In this document: positions 8,607 to 17,658 of the stretch, in pieces
How the letters are laid out: each line of letters begins with the position of its first letter
Position numbering within the stretch: position 1 is the stretch's first letter
DNA from: Microvirga sp. SRT01
GTDB taxonomy: Bacteria; Pseudomonadota; Alphaproteobacteria; Sphingomonadales; Sphingomonadaceae
Length of the DNA: 64,000 nucleotides
Direction of reading: 5' to 3'
NCBI GenBank assembly: GCA_018139225.1
Contig: JAGSNX010000002.1
Location: 1-64,000 of the forward strand
Position numbers and translations under genes: made by a program
The notes under the pieces: model-generated
What the model was told of the DNA's origin: nothing
The model's input: only the letters and a program-made list of their open reading frames with translations
Database searches by the model: none

Positions 8607-10799
8607 GTGCGGCAGACGGGATGGAAGATTGCAGTTCTGATGCTGTCGGCGGCCGGAGCTGCTGCCGCGACGTCCGGCCGGGACGGCGACTGGACGGGGT
8701 TCGGCGGCGACGAGGCGGGCACCCGCTATTCCGCGTTGCGCGACATCACGCCCGCCAATGTCCGACGGCTGATCCCGGTCTGGACGTTCGAACTGAAGCC
8801 GCAGGAGAGCAACAGCCCTCGCCTGCTGGTGAGCAGCATGACGCCGCTGGCGATCGGCGGGATGCTGTATCTGGCGACGCCGTACGGCCGCATCGTCGCG
8901 CTCGACGGGGCGACGGGGGCCGTGACGTGGACGTACGCCTTGCCGGCTGACGACGGAATCGCCGGGCGCGGTTTGGGGTATTGGCCGGGCGAGCGCGGGG
9001 GTGGGGCGTCGCCGCGCCTGTTCTTCGGCACGCGATCGGGCCAGTTGATCGCGCTCGACCTCGCCACCGGTAAGCCGCCGGCAGACTTCGCGCCGATCCA
9101 GTTGCGCACGGCGGAGGTCATGAACGGCACCAACGGCGGCGGCTTTCCGGCAGGCTATACCTACCAGATCAACAGCGCGCCGGCGATCGCGGGCAACGTC
9201 GTCATCACCGGTGCGCGGTTGCAGGAGTCGCCGGTCGAGGGGCCGGCGGGCGATGTGCGCGGCTGGGACGCGCGCACCGGCAAGCTGCTCTGGACGTTCC
9301 ACTCGGTGCCGCGTCCCGGCGAGCGGTTCCACGGCACGTGGCAGGGCGACAGCTGGGCGAAACGGTCGGGCGTCAACGCATGGAGCAGCATGTCGGTGGA
9401 CGAAGCACGGGGGATCGTCTTCGTGCCGTTCGGCGCGCCCGCCTACGACCGGATCGGGGTGGACCGGGCGGGGGCCAACCTGTTCGCGAACTCGCTGGTG
9501 GCGCTCGATGCACGCACGGGACGGTATCTGTGGCATTTCCAGACGGTGCATCACGATATCTGGGACCTCGACCTGCCGGTCCAGCCGACCCTGATCGAGG
9601 TGCGGCGCGGCGGACGGACAGTCCCGGCGGTCGCGGCGATGAACAAGACGGGCTATCTGTTCGTGCTCGACCGGGTCACCGGCAAGCCGCTGTTCCCGGT
9701 GCGCGAGACGCCGATGCCGAAAAGCAGTCTGGACGGCGAGCAGGCATGGCCCACCCAGCCGATCCCGGCCGCGCCGCCGCCGGTGATCCGCCAGTCGCTG
9801 ACCACCGACGATCTGGCGACGGTGACGCCGGAACTGGCCGCGCATTGCCGCGCGCGCGTCGAGAGCGAGGGCATCGGGTTCGCCGCGCCGTGGGAGCCGC
9901 TGCGCACCGACCGGCCGATGGTGCGCCTGCCCGGTAGCGGCGGCGGGCCGAACTGGGGCGGTGGGGCCTATGACGGCAAGCGGGGCCTGTACGTCATCAA
10001 CACCAGCGAACTTCCGTCGGTGGAGAAGATGGGGAAGGACGCGAAGGGCAATTGGTACAATGCCGGTCCGCAGCCGTCGTGGTTCGGGATGGGCGGCGCG
10101 CGGATGCCGTGCCAGCGGCCGCCCTGGGGTAATCTGACCGCGATCGACGTGTCGAACGGGCGTATCGCGTGGCAGGTGCCGCTTGGTGTAACCGACAGCC
10201 TGCCCGCCGCCTTGCAGAAGACGGGGCGGCCCAATGTCGGCGGTCCGCTCGCCACCGCGACCGGGTTGGTGTTCATCGGTGCGTCCGACGATTCGCGCTT
10301 TCGGGCGTTCGACACCGCGACCGGGCGCGAACTGTGGACGTTCCGGCTGGGGGCATCGGCGCATGCGACGCCGATCAGCTATCGTGGGCGTGACGGGCGG
10401 CAATATGTCGCGGTGGTGTCGGCGGGCGGCTCCTATCTGGGCAGCCCCGGCACCGCGAGCCGGCTGGTCGTGTTCGCGCTTCCGCGTCAGGGAGAACGGC
10501 CGGCCGCCAGCGCCTCGGTCGCGCAGGCGGTGCCGGTGGAGGCGAAGCGCGCCGCCGTCGTCGCGGCAGCGGCTGTGCGGAGCGATCCGGCGTCCTTCGC
10601 GCCGGGGGCGGAGAAGGCCTTCGCCGAGAAAGCCTGCACCAGTTGTCACGTCGCGGCGCAGGTGACCAGCCAGCGCAAGACGCGCGCCGACTGGGTGGCG
10701 ACGGTGGAGAAGATGGTCGGCTTCGGCGCGCAGGTGCCGGACGACAGGTTCGATGCGCTGGTCAGCTATCTGGCCACCAACTATCCGGCGGATCGGTAG
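8607..10799 (+). CDS. PQQ-dependent dehydrogenase with C-terminal cytochrome c domain
   Basis: 730 aa periplasmic quinohemoprotein. GTG at 8607 follows AGGAG (8595-8599) and opens a signal peptide (WKIAVLMLSAAGAAAA). The eight-bladed propeller resembles the glucose-dehydrogenase branch: HHDIWDLDLPVQPTL and repeated ALDxxTGxxxW blade motifs. Near the C-terminus CTSCH (residues 677-681) binds heme c, so electrons from substrate oxidation can pass from PQQH2 to an attached heme. The reading frame is open for 1.3 kb upstream, but that is antisense to the amidohydrolase. It ends tail to tail with the hydroxyacid oxidase gene, the coding regions overlapping by 38 bp. The substrate alcohol or sugar is unknown. 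Confidence 0.9.
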   Translation: MRQTGWKIAVLMLSAAGAAAATSGRDGDWTGFGGDEAGTRYSALRDITPANVRRLIPVWTFELKPQESNSPRLLVSSMTPLAIGGMLYLATPYGRIVALDGATGAVTWTYALPADDGIAGRGLGYWPGERGGGASPRLFFGTRSGQLIALDLATGKPPADFAPIQLRTAEVMNGTNGGGFPAGYTYQINSAPAIAGNVVITGARLQESPVEGPAGDVRGWDARTGKLLWTFHSVPRPGERFHGTWQGDSWAKRSGVNAWSSMSVDEARGIVFVPFGAPAYDRIGVDRAGANLFANSLVALDARTGRYLWHFQTVHHDIWDLDLPVQPTLIEVRRGGRTVPAVAAMNKTGYLFVLDRVTGKPLFPVRETPMPKSSLDGEQAWPTQPIPAAPPPVIRQSLTTDDLATVTPELAAHCRARVESEGIGFAAPWEPLRTDRPMVRLPGSGGGPNWGGGAYDGKRGLYVINTSELPSVEKMGKDAKGNWYNAGPQPSWFGMGGARMPCQRPPWGNLTAIDVSNGRIAWQVPLGVTDSLPAALQKTGRPNVGGPLATATGLVFIGASDDSRFRAFDTATGRELWTFRLGASAHATPISYRGRDGRQYVAVVSAGGSYLGSPGTASRLVVFALPRQGERPAASASVAQAVPVEAKRAAVVAAAAVRSDPASFAPGAEKAFAEKACTSCHVAAQVTSQRKTRADWVATVEKMVGFGAQVPDDRFDALVSYLATNYPADR

Positions 10800-11949
10800 G
10801 GTCGGGCGCGGTGACCAGCGCGTCGCGGGTCACCGTGCCGACATCGCGCTGACCGGCCAGCGCCATCGCGACCGCCAGTTCGTGGCGCATCAGCGACAAC
10901 ATGGTCGTCACCCCAGCGCCTCCCTGCGCCGCCAGCGCGAACGCCCAGGCGCGGCCGAGCAGGACGCCCTTCGCCCCCAGCGCCAGTGCGCGCAGGATAT
11001 CGATGCCCGAGCGGATGCCACCGTCCATCAGCACGTCGGCGCGGCCGTCGACCGCCGCGACGACGGCGGGCAGGGCGGCGATCGACGACGGTGCGCCGTC
11101 CAGCTGACGGCCGCCGTGATTGGAGACGATGATCGTTTCCGCACCAGCCGCGACCGCGTCGCGCGCGTCGTCGGGATCGAGGATGCCCTTGATCGCCAGC
11201 CGCCCCTGCCAATGCTGCCGCAACCAGTCGAGATCGGCCCACGTCACGGTCGGGTCGAAGTTGCGGCCGACCCACGCGGTGAACTGCGCCAGCCCAGCGC
11301 CCTCGGGCATGCGCGCGGCGAAATTGCCCAGCGTGTGCGGGCGACCGCGCACGCCGACATCCCATGCCCAGCCGGGATGGCGCGCGATCTCGAACGAGCG
11401 GCGGAGTTTGGCGGCGAGGCCCTGATCGCCGGTCAGGCTGCTACGCACGTCGCGGCGGCGCGGCGAGTGGATGATGAGGTCGACGGTCAGGATCAGCGTC
11501 TCGACCCCCAGGGCGGCGGTGCGTGCCAGCAGGTCCTCCATGAACCCGCGGTCCTTGATCATGTACAATTGCAGGATCAGGGGGGCGGTGACGCCGCCCG
11601 CGACCTCCTCGATCCCGCAGCAGGCGGAGGAGGACAGGATGAAGGGGATGCCCGCCGCTTCGGCCGCGCGCGCCGCCTGCACTTCGCCGCGCCGTGCGTA
11701 GAGGCCGGCGAGGCCGATCGGCGCGAGCGCGACGGGGAAGCTGGCGGGGCGGCCGAACAATGTCGTGCCGAGATCGACGGTGCCGACGTCGCGCATGACG
11801 CGCTGGCGCAGCTTCAGCGTCTGGAGGTCCGCCTCGTTGGCGCGCAGAGTCTCCTCCGCGAACGAGCCGCCGTCGATATAGTCGAACAGGAAGCGCGGCA
11901 GGCGCCGGCGGGCCATCTCCCGGAAATCGTCGATCCCGGCCGGTGTCAC
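10762..11949 (-). CDS. FMN-dependent alpha-hydroxyacid dehydrogenase (LldD-like)
   Basis: 395 aa, TIM-barrel flavoprotein of the L-lactate dehydrogenase/glycolate oxidase family. Signatures: RRLPRFLFDYIDGG at the start, LQLYMIKDR, and the catalytic SNHGGRQLDGAPSS with the active-site His and Arg, then DGGIRSGIDILRALALGA for phosphate binding. It oxidises a 2-hydroxy acid to the 2-oxo acid and passes electrons to quinone or O2. I prefer GTG at 11949 (11 bp after the hydratase stop); an in-frame ATG at 12033 would add an Arg-rich tail overlapping the hydratase. Third gene of the CoA-transferase operon. Confidence 0.9.
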   Translation of the reverse strand: MTPAGIDDFREMARRRLPRFLFDYIDGGSFAEETLRANEADLQTLKLRQRVMRDVGTVDLGTTLFGRPASFPVALAPIGLAGLYARRGEVQAARAAEAAGIPFILSSSACCGIEEVAGGVTAPLILQLYMIKDRGFMEDLLARTAALGVETLILTVDLIIHSPRRRDVRSSLTGDQGLAAKLRRSFEIARHPGWAWDVGVRGRPHTLGNFAARMPEGAGLAQFTAWVGRNFDPTVTWADLDWLRQHWQGRLAIKGILDPDDARDAVAAGAETIIVSNHGGRQLDGAPSSIAALPAVVAAVDGRADVLMDGGIRSGIDILRALALGAKGVLLGRAWAFALAAQGGAGVTTMLSLMRHELAVAMALAGQRDVGTVTRDALVTAPDPTDPPDSWWPDS

Positions 11950-11959
11950 GGCTGCGGAC

Positions 11960-12736
11960 TCATCGACCGGTCCATGCCGGCGTCTCCTTGACGAGGAAGC
12001 TGCGGACGCCCTCCGCGAAGTCCGAACTGCCATAGATGGCGGCGATCAGGTCGTCGATGCCGGGCTGGTTCGCGGTGCCGATGCGGCGGATCGCTTCCTT
12101 GCTGACCTGCATCGTCAGGGGGGCATGGGTCAGCAGGCGTGCGATCAGCGCCTCGACGGTGGCGTCGATCTGGTCCGGCTCGACGAGGTCGTTGACGAGG
12201 CCGAGCGTCTTCATCTCTCCGGCGCCGATGATCTCCGCTCCCAGCAACAGCCGCTTGGCGACCGCGATGCCGGCATGCTGCACCAGCCGGGCATAGCCGC
12301 GCGCGGACAGGCAGTTGCCGATCGTGCGCGCGAGCGGCGATCCGAACCGCGCGCCGGTCGCGGCAATGCGGAAATCGCTGGCGAAGGACAGAGCGAGGCC
12401 GCCGCCGACCGCCCACCCGTCGACGATCGCGATCACCGGCTGCGGCAGGGCCTCGACCGCGCCGACATAGGAGTCCATCTCCGCCTCGTAGGCGACACCC
12501 TGCTCGCCGGTCGTGAAGGACTGGAAGCCGGCGATGTCGGTGCCCGCGACGAACGCCTTGCCGCCGGCACCGCGCAGCGTGACGACACGGATGTCGCGGT
12601 CGGCCGCGAAGGCGGCGCATGCCTCGCCCAACCCGCGCCACATATCCCACGTCAACGCGTTGTAGGCGTGTGGACGGTCGAAGACGATGCGCCCGACCGG
12701 GCCGACCCTGTCGTAGCGGGTGACGCCTTGGCTCAT
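11960..12736 (-). CDS. Enoyl-CoA hydratase/isomerase family protein
   Basis: 258 aa crotonase. The two oxyanion-hole regions are KAFVAGTDIAGF and GWAVGGGLALSFASDFRIA, and ARLLTHAPLTMQVSKEAI is typical of the C-terminal helix. One of the usual catalytic Glu positions is not clear (FGSPLARTIGNCLSARG), so hydratase versus isomerase or decarboxylase activity cannot be decided. The start overlaps the CoA-transferase stop (ATGA, 12733-12736), indicating translational coupling. It presumably acts on the CoA thioester made by that enzyme. The open frame upstream is a shadow of the CoA-transferase. Confidence 0.9.
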   Translation of the reverse strand: MSQGVTRYDRVGPVGRIVFDRPHAYNALTWDMWRGLGEACAAFAADRDIRVVTLRGAGGKAFVAGTDIAGFQSFTTGEQGVAYEAEMDSYVGAVEALPQPVIAIVDGWAVGGGLALSFASDFRIAATGARFGSPLARTIGNCLSARGYARLVQHAGIAVAKRLLLGAEIIGAGEMKTLGLVNDLVEPDQIDATVEALIARLLTHAPLTMQVSKEAIRRIGTANQPGIDDLIAAIYGSSDFAEGVRSFLVKETPAWTGR

Positions 12737-13917
12737 GCCGCCTGAGGCTCCGCGATCAGGCCCTTGTCGGCAAGCTCGTGGCGGATTTCCGTGCCGTGTT
12801 CGTCGAGCAGCGGCGGCGGGAAGCGCACGACCTGCGGCGTCGCGGACAGTTTCACCGGGAAACCGAGCGCCTTGAAGCTGCCCTCCACGGGGTGCGCGAT
12901 GTCCTGCACCATCGCGCGGGCGTGCGTGTGTTCGCTGGCGAGGGACTGTTCGTAGTTGAGGATCGGCCCCGACGGGACGCCGGCCGCGAGCAGCGCGTCG
13001 ACCCATTCGGCGGCGGTGCGGGTGCGGAAGCTGGGGCGTAACAGTTCGATCAGTTCGCGGGCGTTCGTCACGCGCGCGCTGTTGTCGAGGAAGCGGGGAA
13101 GGTCCGCCAGATCCTGGCGCCCGATCACCGCCAGCAGGGCGAGCCACAGTTTCTGGTTGGCGGCGGCGAAGACGAACCAGCCGTCCGACGCCTCCACCGC
13201 CTGATAGGGGGCGGACATGCGGTTGGCGCTGCCGAGCGGCTGGGGGCTCTTGCCCGTTCCCCAGAATTCGGCGGTTTCCCAGATCGACAGGCCCAGAGCC
13301 GCCTCGAACAGCGACGCCGTGACGAGCTGGCCCTCGCCCGTGGTCTGGCGCGCGAGGATCGCGGACAGGATGCCATAGGCGGCGAACAGCGCGGAGCCGA
13401 GATCGCCGACCGGCGTCGTATTCTTGACGGGCTCCTGATCCGGAATCCCGACCGCGCTCATCAGGCCAGACATCGCCTGTGCGATCAAGTCGTAGCCCGG
13501 TCGCGTCGCCCACGGGCCACCGGGACCGAAACCGGAAATACTGGCGTAGATCAGCCGCGGGTTCAGCGCGCGCAACGTATCGTAGCCGATACCTAGGCGG
13601 TCGGCGACGCCGGGCCGGCCATTCTCGACCACGACATCGGCGGTCTTGACCAGTGCATAGAAGGTGTCGCGATCCGCCGGCGCCTTCAGGTCGAGCACGA
13701 TCGAACGCTTGTTGCGGTTAAGTGCCAGGAAGCCGGGGCTGTCCTCTCCCTTCAGACGAAATCCCATCGAGCGGCGCGAGCTGTCGCCGACCTGCGGCGG
13801 TTCGACCTTGATGACGTCGGCGCCCATGTCGCCCAGCAACATGCAGCAGAACGGCCCGGCCATGACCTGGGACACGTCGAGGACGCGGATGCCCGCCAAA
13901 GGCTGGTTGTTCGTCAT
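12733..13917 (-). CDS. CaiB/BaiF (class III) CoA-transferase
   Basis: 394 aa cytoplasmic enzyme that moves CoA between carboxylic acids through an aspartyl-CoA anhydride. Family signatures: LAGIRVLDVSQVMAGPFCCMLLGDMGADVIKVE at the N-terminus, LNRNKRSIVLDLK, and the catalytic Asp in TPVGDLGSALFAAYG. ATG at 13917 is preceded by GGGGGAG; an alternative ATG 14 codons upstream has no such site. First gene of the operon CoA-transferase, enoyl-CoA hydratase, hydroxyacid dehydrogenase. Just upstream lies a perfect ATTG-N4-CAAT palindrome. The acid substrate is unknown. Confidence 0.92.
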   Translation of the reverse strand: MTNNQPLAGIRVLDVSQVMAGPFCCMLLGDMGADVIKVEPPQVGDSSRRSMGFRLKGEDSPGFLALNRNKRSIVLDLKAPADRDTFYALVKTADVVVENGRPGVADRLGIGYDTLRALNPRLIYASISGFGPGGPWATRPGYDLIAQAMSGLMSAVGIPDQEPVKNTTPVGDLGSALFAAYGILSAILARQTTGEGQLVTASLFEAALGLSIWETAEFWGTGKSPQPLGSANRMSAPYQAVEASDGWFVFAAANQKLWLALLAVIGRQDLADLPRFLDNSARVTNARELIELLRPSFRTRTAAEWVDALLAAGVPSGPILNYEQSLASEHTHARAMVQDIAHPVEGSFKALGFPVKLSATPQVVRFPPPLLDEHGTEIRHELADKGLIAEPQAA

Positions 13918-13972
13918 CGTCCCACTCCCCCCATCACGGCTTGTACATCCGTCCTGCATTCAAGATAACAAA

Positions 13973-13984
13973 ATTGCATACAAT
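13973..13984. promoter_or_regulatory. Perfect palindrome ATTGCATACAAT, candidate operator
   Basis: ATTG-CATA-CAAT lies 56 bp upstream of the CoA-transferase start codon, in the only gap of that operon. Its reverse complement (ATTGTATGCAAT) matches the sites found at 8548-8560 and 17544-17575. The position fits overlap with the promoter. The regulator is likely the GntR/FCD protein at 5035, by inference from proximity. Confidence 0.5.
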
Positions 13985-14014
13985 ATGTTCGTGACGTCGC
14001 AAGTCACAGATCGC

Positions 14015-14461
14015 TCAGCCGGCAGGCCTGGTCGGCGTGATCGCAATGGCGGTCTGCGCGGCGGCATCGGGCGGCAGGTCGGCCTGACCCGCCGGAAAAC
14101 CGTTGCGCGCCAGGATCATCGCCTCGATCGCCGCAACGGTTGCGCCGCCGAGCGAACCGGGATTGTCGAGCGGCATCGTCGTCTTGATGCGGGTGAAGAG
14201 TGCGCCGGCATCCTGTCCGTTCCAGTTGGCGAGGAACGTCCCGCCGGCCAGTGGCGGTGCCTGATCGCCGCCCGCGAGGGAGTCGCCGTGGCACGATGCG
14301 CAGTGCTGCGCATAGGCGGCGGTTCCGCGCTCCACCTGCGCCGCGCTGTAGACCCCGCTCCAGACGGTGCGGCCGGCGGCGCTCACGGCCCCTTGCGACA
14401 GGGCGATGGACGGAACGGCGACTGCGGTCGCGAGGATCAGGGGGAGGGCGCGCAAGAGCAT
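14015..14461 (-). CDS. Class I c-type cytochrome, periplasmic
   Basis: 148 aa with a signal peptide (LLRALPLILATAVAVPSIALS) and a single heme site CASCH (C54, C57, H58). The Met axial ligand is probably in KTTMPLDNPGSLGG. It closely resembles the heme domain fused to the PQQ dehydrogenase at 18216 (same YSAAQVERGTAAYAQHCASCH style). It lies 52 bp downstream of the Tat-exported PQQ dehydrogenase and is most simply its electron acceptor. ATG at 14461 is chosen because the signal peptide begins there; an open upstream extension is Pro-rich and lacks sense. Confidence 0.88.
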   Translation of the reverse strand: MLLRALPLILATAVAVPSIALSQGAVSAAGRTVWSGVYSAAQVERGTAAYAQHCASCHGDSLAGGDQAPPLAGGTFLANWNGQDAGALFTRIKTTMPLDNPGSLGGATVAAIEAMILARNGFPAGQADLPPDAAAQTAIAITPTRPAG

Positions 14462-14513
14462 CGATATGGCTTTCGACGGAGGCGGGGCGACAGGCGCAGG
14501 GCTCGGGGTCGGA

Positions 14514-16514
14514 TCAGGCGGCGGGCACACGGAACACGATGAGTTCGGCAGGGTAATTGCCGCCGCCGACCGCGATCGCGATGTGCTGTCGTCCGTTGAG
14601 CATGTACGTCATCGGCGCACCGGTCTGCCCGGCGGGCATGTACACCGCGCCCTTCTGCTCGCCGGTCGCCTTGTCATACGCGCACAGCATCGCGCCACGG
14701 CGACCGTCGGGTAGCGTGAAGACGCCCGGTTCGCCGCAGATCACCAGCGTCTTCGTGACGAGCGGACCGACATTGCCCGGCCGGCCGGTCTTGGGGAGCG
14801 TCATCCCCTTCAGCTTGGGATGGTTGCGGATCGCGTCGGGGGTTTCGCCGTGCGGCACCTGCCACAGATGGCTGCCGGTCTTCAGGTCGATGGCGGTGAT
14901 GCGGCCATAGGGCGGCTTCAGCAGCGGCAGCCCCTCGACCGTCAGCATCCCGTAGGTGTGATCGCCCCGCTTCGGCGCGGTAGGCATGCCGCGGACGTTG
15001 ATATAGGCGAAGTCGGACAGCTTGGTGTCGCTGTTCTTCAACTCCGTCATCACGTCGGCGACGGTCTTGGAATAGACGTAGACGACGCCCGTCTCCGGGT
15101 CCGCGCCGCCGCCCGGCCAGTTGGTGCCGCCGGTCAGGTTCGGCGCGGTCAGCGTGCCCCATTTCCCTTCGGGCTCGAACACGACGGCGGGCGTGTAGAG
15201 TGGGCCGGTATGATAGTTCTTCATCACCTCCAGCGCCTTGGCGTGAAGTTCGGGCGTGAAGTCGATCAGGTCGTCGGCGCTGACGCCCTGCACGTCATAG
15301 GCCGGCGGCCTCGACGGGATCGGCTGCGTCGGGGAATACCATTCGCCCGGCACGTCGCCCTTGGGCACCTTGCGCTCCGGGATCGGCCACACCGGTTTGC
15401 CGGTTTCGCGGTTCAGAACGTAGAGGAAGCTCTGCTTGGTCGGCTGGGCCAGCAGCTTGACCAGCTTGCCCTTGATCGTCACGTCGAGCAGGATGGCGGC
15501 GCAGGGCACGTCGTAATCCCACAGGCCGTGATGGACGAGCTGGTAGTGCCATTTGCGCTCACCGGTATCGAGATCGACCGCGACGATGCTTTCGCCGAAC
15601 AGGCCATTGCCGCGCCGGTACTGGCCGCCGACATCGCCGGTCGGGAGTTCGATGCCGAGATAGGCGAGGTTGAGTGCGGGGTCGGCCGAGATCTGGCACC
15701 ACATGCCGGCGTTGCCGATCTTGTCGGTGCCGTCGAGCCACGTGTCGTAACCGAACTCGCCCTTTTTCGGGATGGTGTGGAAGATCCACTTCCGCTTGCC
15801 CGTGACGGGATCGTAGCCGCGGACATAGCCGCGCACATTGTCATAGGTCTTCGGCACGTTGCCGGCAGTGTGCGCCGCACCGACGATGACGGTGTTCTTG
15901 ACGACGAGGGGCGTGGAGTTGAGGCCGACGTCGCTGTCGACGGGGTCGATCTCCTGATCGAAGTCGGTCTTCAGGTCGACCGCGCCGTCGACGCCGAAGC
16001 CGGGGATACGCTGCCCGGTCTTCGCATCCAGAGCGATCAGGCGGTACCCGATCGTGACGTAGAGGAGGCGTTCGTCGGTGCCGTCCGTCCAGTACGAGAC
16101 GCCGCGCCCCGACAGCGTTCGTGGAGCCTTGCGTGCCCGGTCGCCCTCGTCCTCGCGGTGGACCCAGAGCAGTTCGCCGGTTTCCGCATCGAGCGCGATG
16201 ACATCGCGCCGCGACCCGGCGGTCGAATAGATGACGCCGTTCACCACCAGCGGCGTCGCCTCCAGCTGGTAATCCGCGCGCGCCCCCAGCTTGTCGGTCC
16301 TGAACGTCCACGCGACCTCCAGCGCGTTGAAGTTCTCCGCCGTCACCTGATCGAGCGGCGCGTAGCGCGTGCTGCCGGGATCGTTGGCATAGTGCAGCCA
16401 ATCGGTATCGCCGGGTGCCCGCTTGCGCGGGGTGATCTGGGCCAGCGCCGGGGCGTGCGCCGCCAGCCAGGTGAGCGGCGGCAGCGCCAGCAGCGCGCGT
16501 CGGTTGAATTTCAT
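14514..16514 (-). CDS. PQQ-dependent dehydrogenase, Tat-type signal, no heme
   Basis: 666 aa periplasmic quinoprotein. The N-terminus NRRALLALPPLTWLAAHAPALA has the twin arginine and hydrophobic core of a Tat signal. The propeller has repeated blade motifs (ALDAETGELLWVH, AVDLDTGERKWHYQ, AIDLKTGSHLWQVPHG), the active-site-region segment LVHHGLWDYDVPCAAILLD and ATPLVVNGVIYSTAG, as in glucose/alcohol quinoproteins. It has no CxxCH, unlike the other two PQQ enzymes here, so it must hand electrons to a separate partner, plausibly the cytochrome encoded next. The upstream neighbour is the bicupin, 22 bp away in the same operon. Confidence 0.92.
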   Translation of the reverse strand: MKFNRRALLALPPLTWLAAHAPALAQITPRKRAPGDTDWLHYANDPGSTRYAPLDQVTAENFNALEVAWTFRTDKLGARADYQLEATPLVVNGVIYSTAGSRRDVIALDAETGELLWVHREDEGDRARKAPRTLSGRGVSYWTDGTDERLLYVTIGYRLIALDAKTGQRIPGFGVDGAVDLKTDFDQEIDPVDSDVGLNSTPLVVKNTVIVGAAHTAGNVPKTYDNVRGYVRGYDPVTGKRKWIFHTIPKKGEFGYDTWLDGTDKIGNAGMWCQISADPALNLAYLGIELPTGDVGGQYRRGNGLFGESIVAVDLDTGERKWHYQLVHHGLWDYDVPCAAILLDVTIKGKLVKLLAQPTKQSFLYVLNRETGKPVWPIPERKVPKGDVPGEWYSPTQPIPSRPPAYDVQGVSADDLIDFTPELHAKALEVMKNYHTGPLYTPAVVFEPEGKWGTLTAPNLTGGTNWPGGGADPETGVVYVYSKTVADVMTELKNSDTKLSDFAYINVRGMPTAPKRGDHTYGMLTVEGLPLLKPPYGRITAIDLKTGSHLWQVPHGETPDAIRNHPKLKGMTLPKTGRPGNVGPLVTKTLVICGEPGVFTLPDGRRGAMLCAYDKATGEQKGAVYMPAGQTGAPMTYMLNGRQHIAIAVGGGNYPAELIVFRVPAA

Positions 16515-16536
16515 GGCGATCCGGCCTGTCGGGCGC

Positions 16537-17493
16537 TCAGTGCGCCGGTTCGAAATTGTGGAGGATGACCGGGCGCGGGTTGATCGGGATGCGCGTCGAC
16601 ATCGGTGCGCTGGGATCGTTGCCGGCGCGGTGCCAGCGTCCCTTGGCGGCGGTGACCACGTCGCCCGGCTCCGACACGAAATACGGATAGCCCTCGATCT
16701 TGTAGCCGATACGCCCTTCCATGATGAACCAGAATTCGGTCCAGTCGGTGTGGAAATGGCCCTTGTTGGTGTCGGGCGGCACGGCGTCGGCCGCCTTGCC
16801 GCGCAGGATGTTGGACGTGAAGTGATCGTCCCAGACGAACTTGCCGTTATACGGTTTGTCGCCGATCGCGATCGTCTTCATGAAATCGACCCAGACGGGA
16901 TTGGTGTCGCGGTCCTTGGCCGGGCCGGGATTGCCGGTGACCTTCATATAGGTGCGGCCGGGCTGCGGATCGGGCGTCACGGTACCGGGGTAGAGCGGCG
17001 CGGAGCCGGCTTGACGAACCTCGAACCACAAAGCGGGGCGGGTGCCGGTATTCTCGATCGAATAAACGTGGCGGAACGGGACGCTGACCATGAAGCCCTT
17101 GGTCGCGGTGAACGGTTCCGTGCCGTCGATCGTCACGCGGACGGAGCCGTCCCAGACGATGAACATGACCCGGTCGTCCGCGTAAAATTTGGGCTTCGTC
17201 GCCTTGCCCGCGCCGAGCGAGACATAGTCGCCGTCCTGCTCCTGATTGCGGATGATCGGCTGCACCCAATCGGTCTTGCCGCGGTGCGCGGCGAGGATGT
17301 CGGACAGTTTCCAGTGGACCCGGTTGGGGGCGGCGTAAGCAGTTGCCTTGCTTGGTTTCGGCGCCCAGTATTCGCCGGTCATGCGCGGTTGGGTGACCGG
17401 CATCGGATCCTCGCGGCCGGAAAACTGCGCGGAGGCGGCCACGGTGGTGCCGAGCACCGCCATCGCTACGCCAAGATTCAGCACGCCCTTCAT
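16537..17493 (-). CDS. Exported bicupin protein
   Basis: 318 aa. ATG at 17493 follows AGGAGA and starts a signal peptide (LNLGVAMAVLGTTVAASAQ). There are two cupin domains. The first (about residues 95-175, FYADDRVMFIVWDGSVRVT) has lost the usual metal ligands. The second (about 235-305) keeps them: GHFHTDWTEFW gives H, H and E, and GRWHRAGN the last His. It is likely a periplasmic metal-dependent enzyme acting on the same substrate family as the PQQ dehydrogenase downstream. The exact reaction is unknown. It is divergent from the CHRD gene with a 165-bp shared promoter containing two TTGTATG repeats. Confidence 0.87.
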   Translation of the reverse strand: MKGVLNLGVAMAVLGTTVAASAQFSGREDPMPVTQPRMTGEYWAPKPSKATAYAAPNRVHWKLSDILAAHRGKTDWVQPIIRNQEQDGDYVSLGAGKATKPKFYADDRVMFIVWDGSVRVTIDGTEPFTATKGFMVSVPFRHVYSIENTGTRPALWFEVRQAGSAPLYPGTVTPDPQPGRTYMKVTGNPGPAKDRDTNPVWVDFMKTIAIGDKPYNGKFVWDDHFTSNILRGKAADAVPPDTNKGHFHTDWTEFWFIMEGRIGYKIEGYPYFVSEPGDVVTAAKGRWHRAGNDPSAPMSTRIPINPRPVILHNFEPAH

Positions 17494-17543
17494 CCCTGAT
17501 CTCCTGTTCTCGCCGCGTATTCGCGTCCGGGTTGCCATCGACT

Positions 17544-17575
17544 TTGTATGGACAGTCGCAATCTTGTATGCGATC
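17544..17575. promoter_or_regulatory. Two direct TTGTATG motifs in divergent promoter region
   Basis: TTGTATGGAC (17544-17553) and TTGTATGCGATC (17564-17575) are spaced exactly 20 bp apart, two helical turns, between the bicupin and CHRD genes. The core is shared with 8548-8560 and 13973-13984. The spacing on one DNA face suggests a dimer pair of one regulator. The function is inferred. Confidence 0.45.
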
Positions 17576-17658
17576 TGATGTCCCGTCAAGTCGCAAAGCG
17601 GGAACGTCTTCGGCACGGCCGATGCGGAAATCCGGCGCGGCATGTGGGGAGGACGCCG

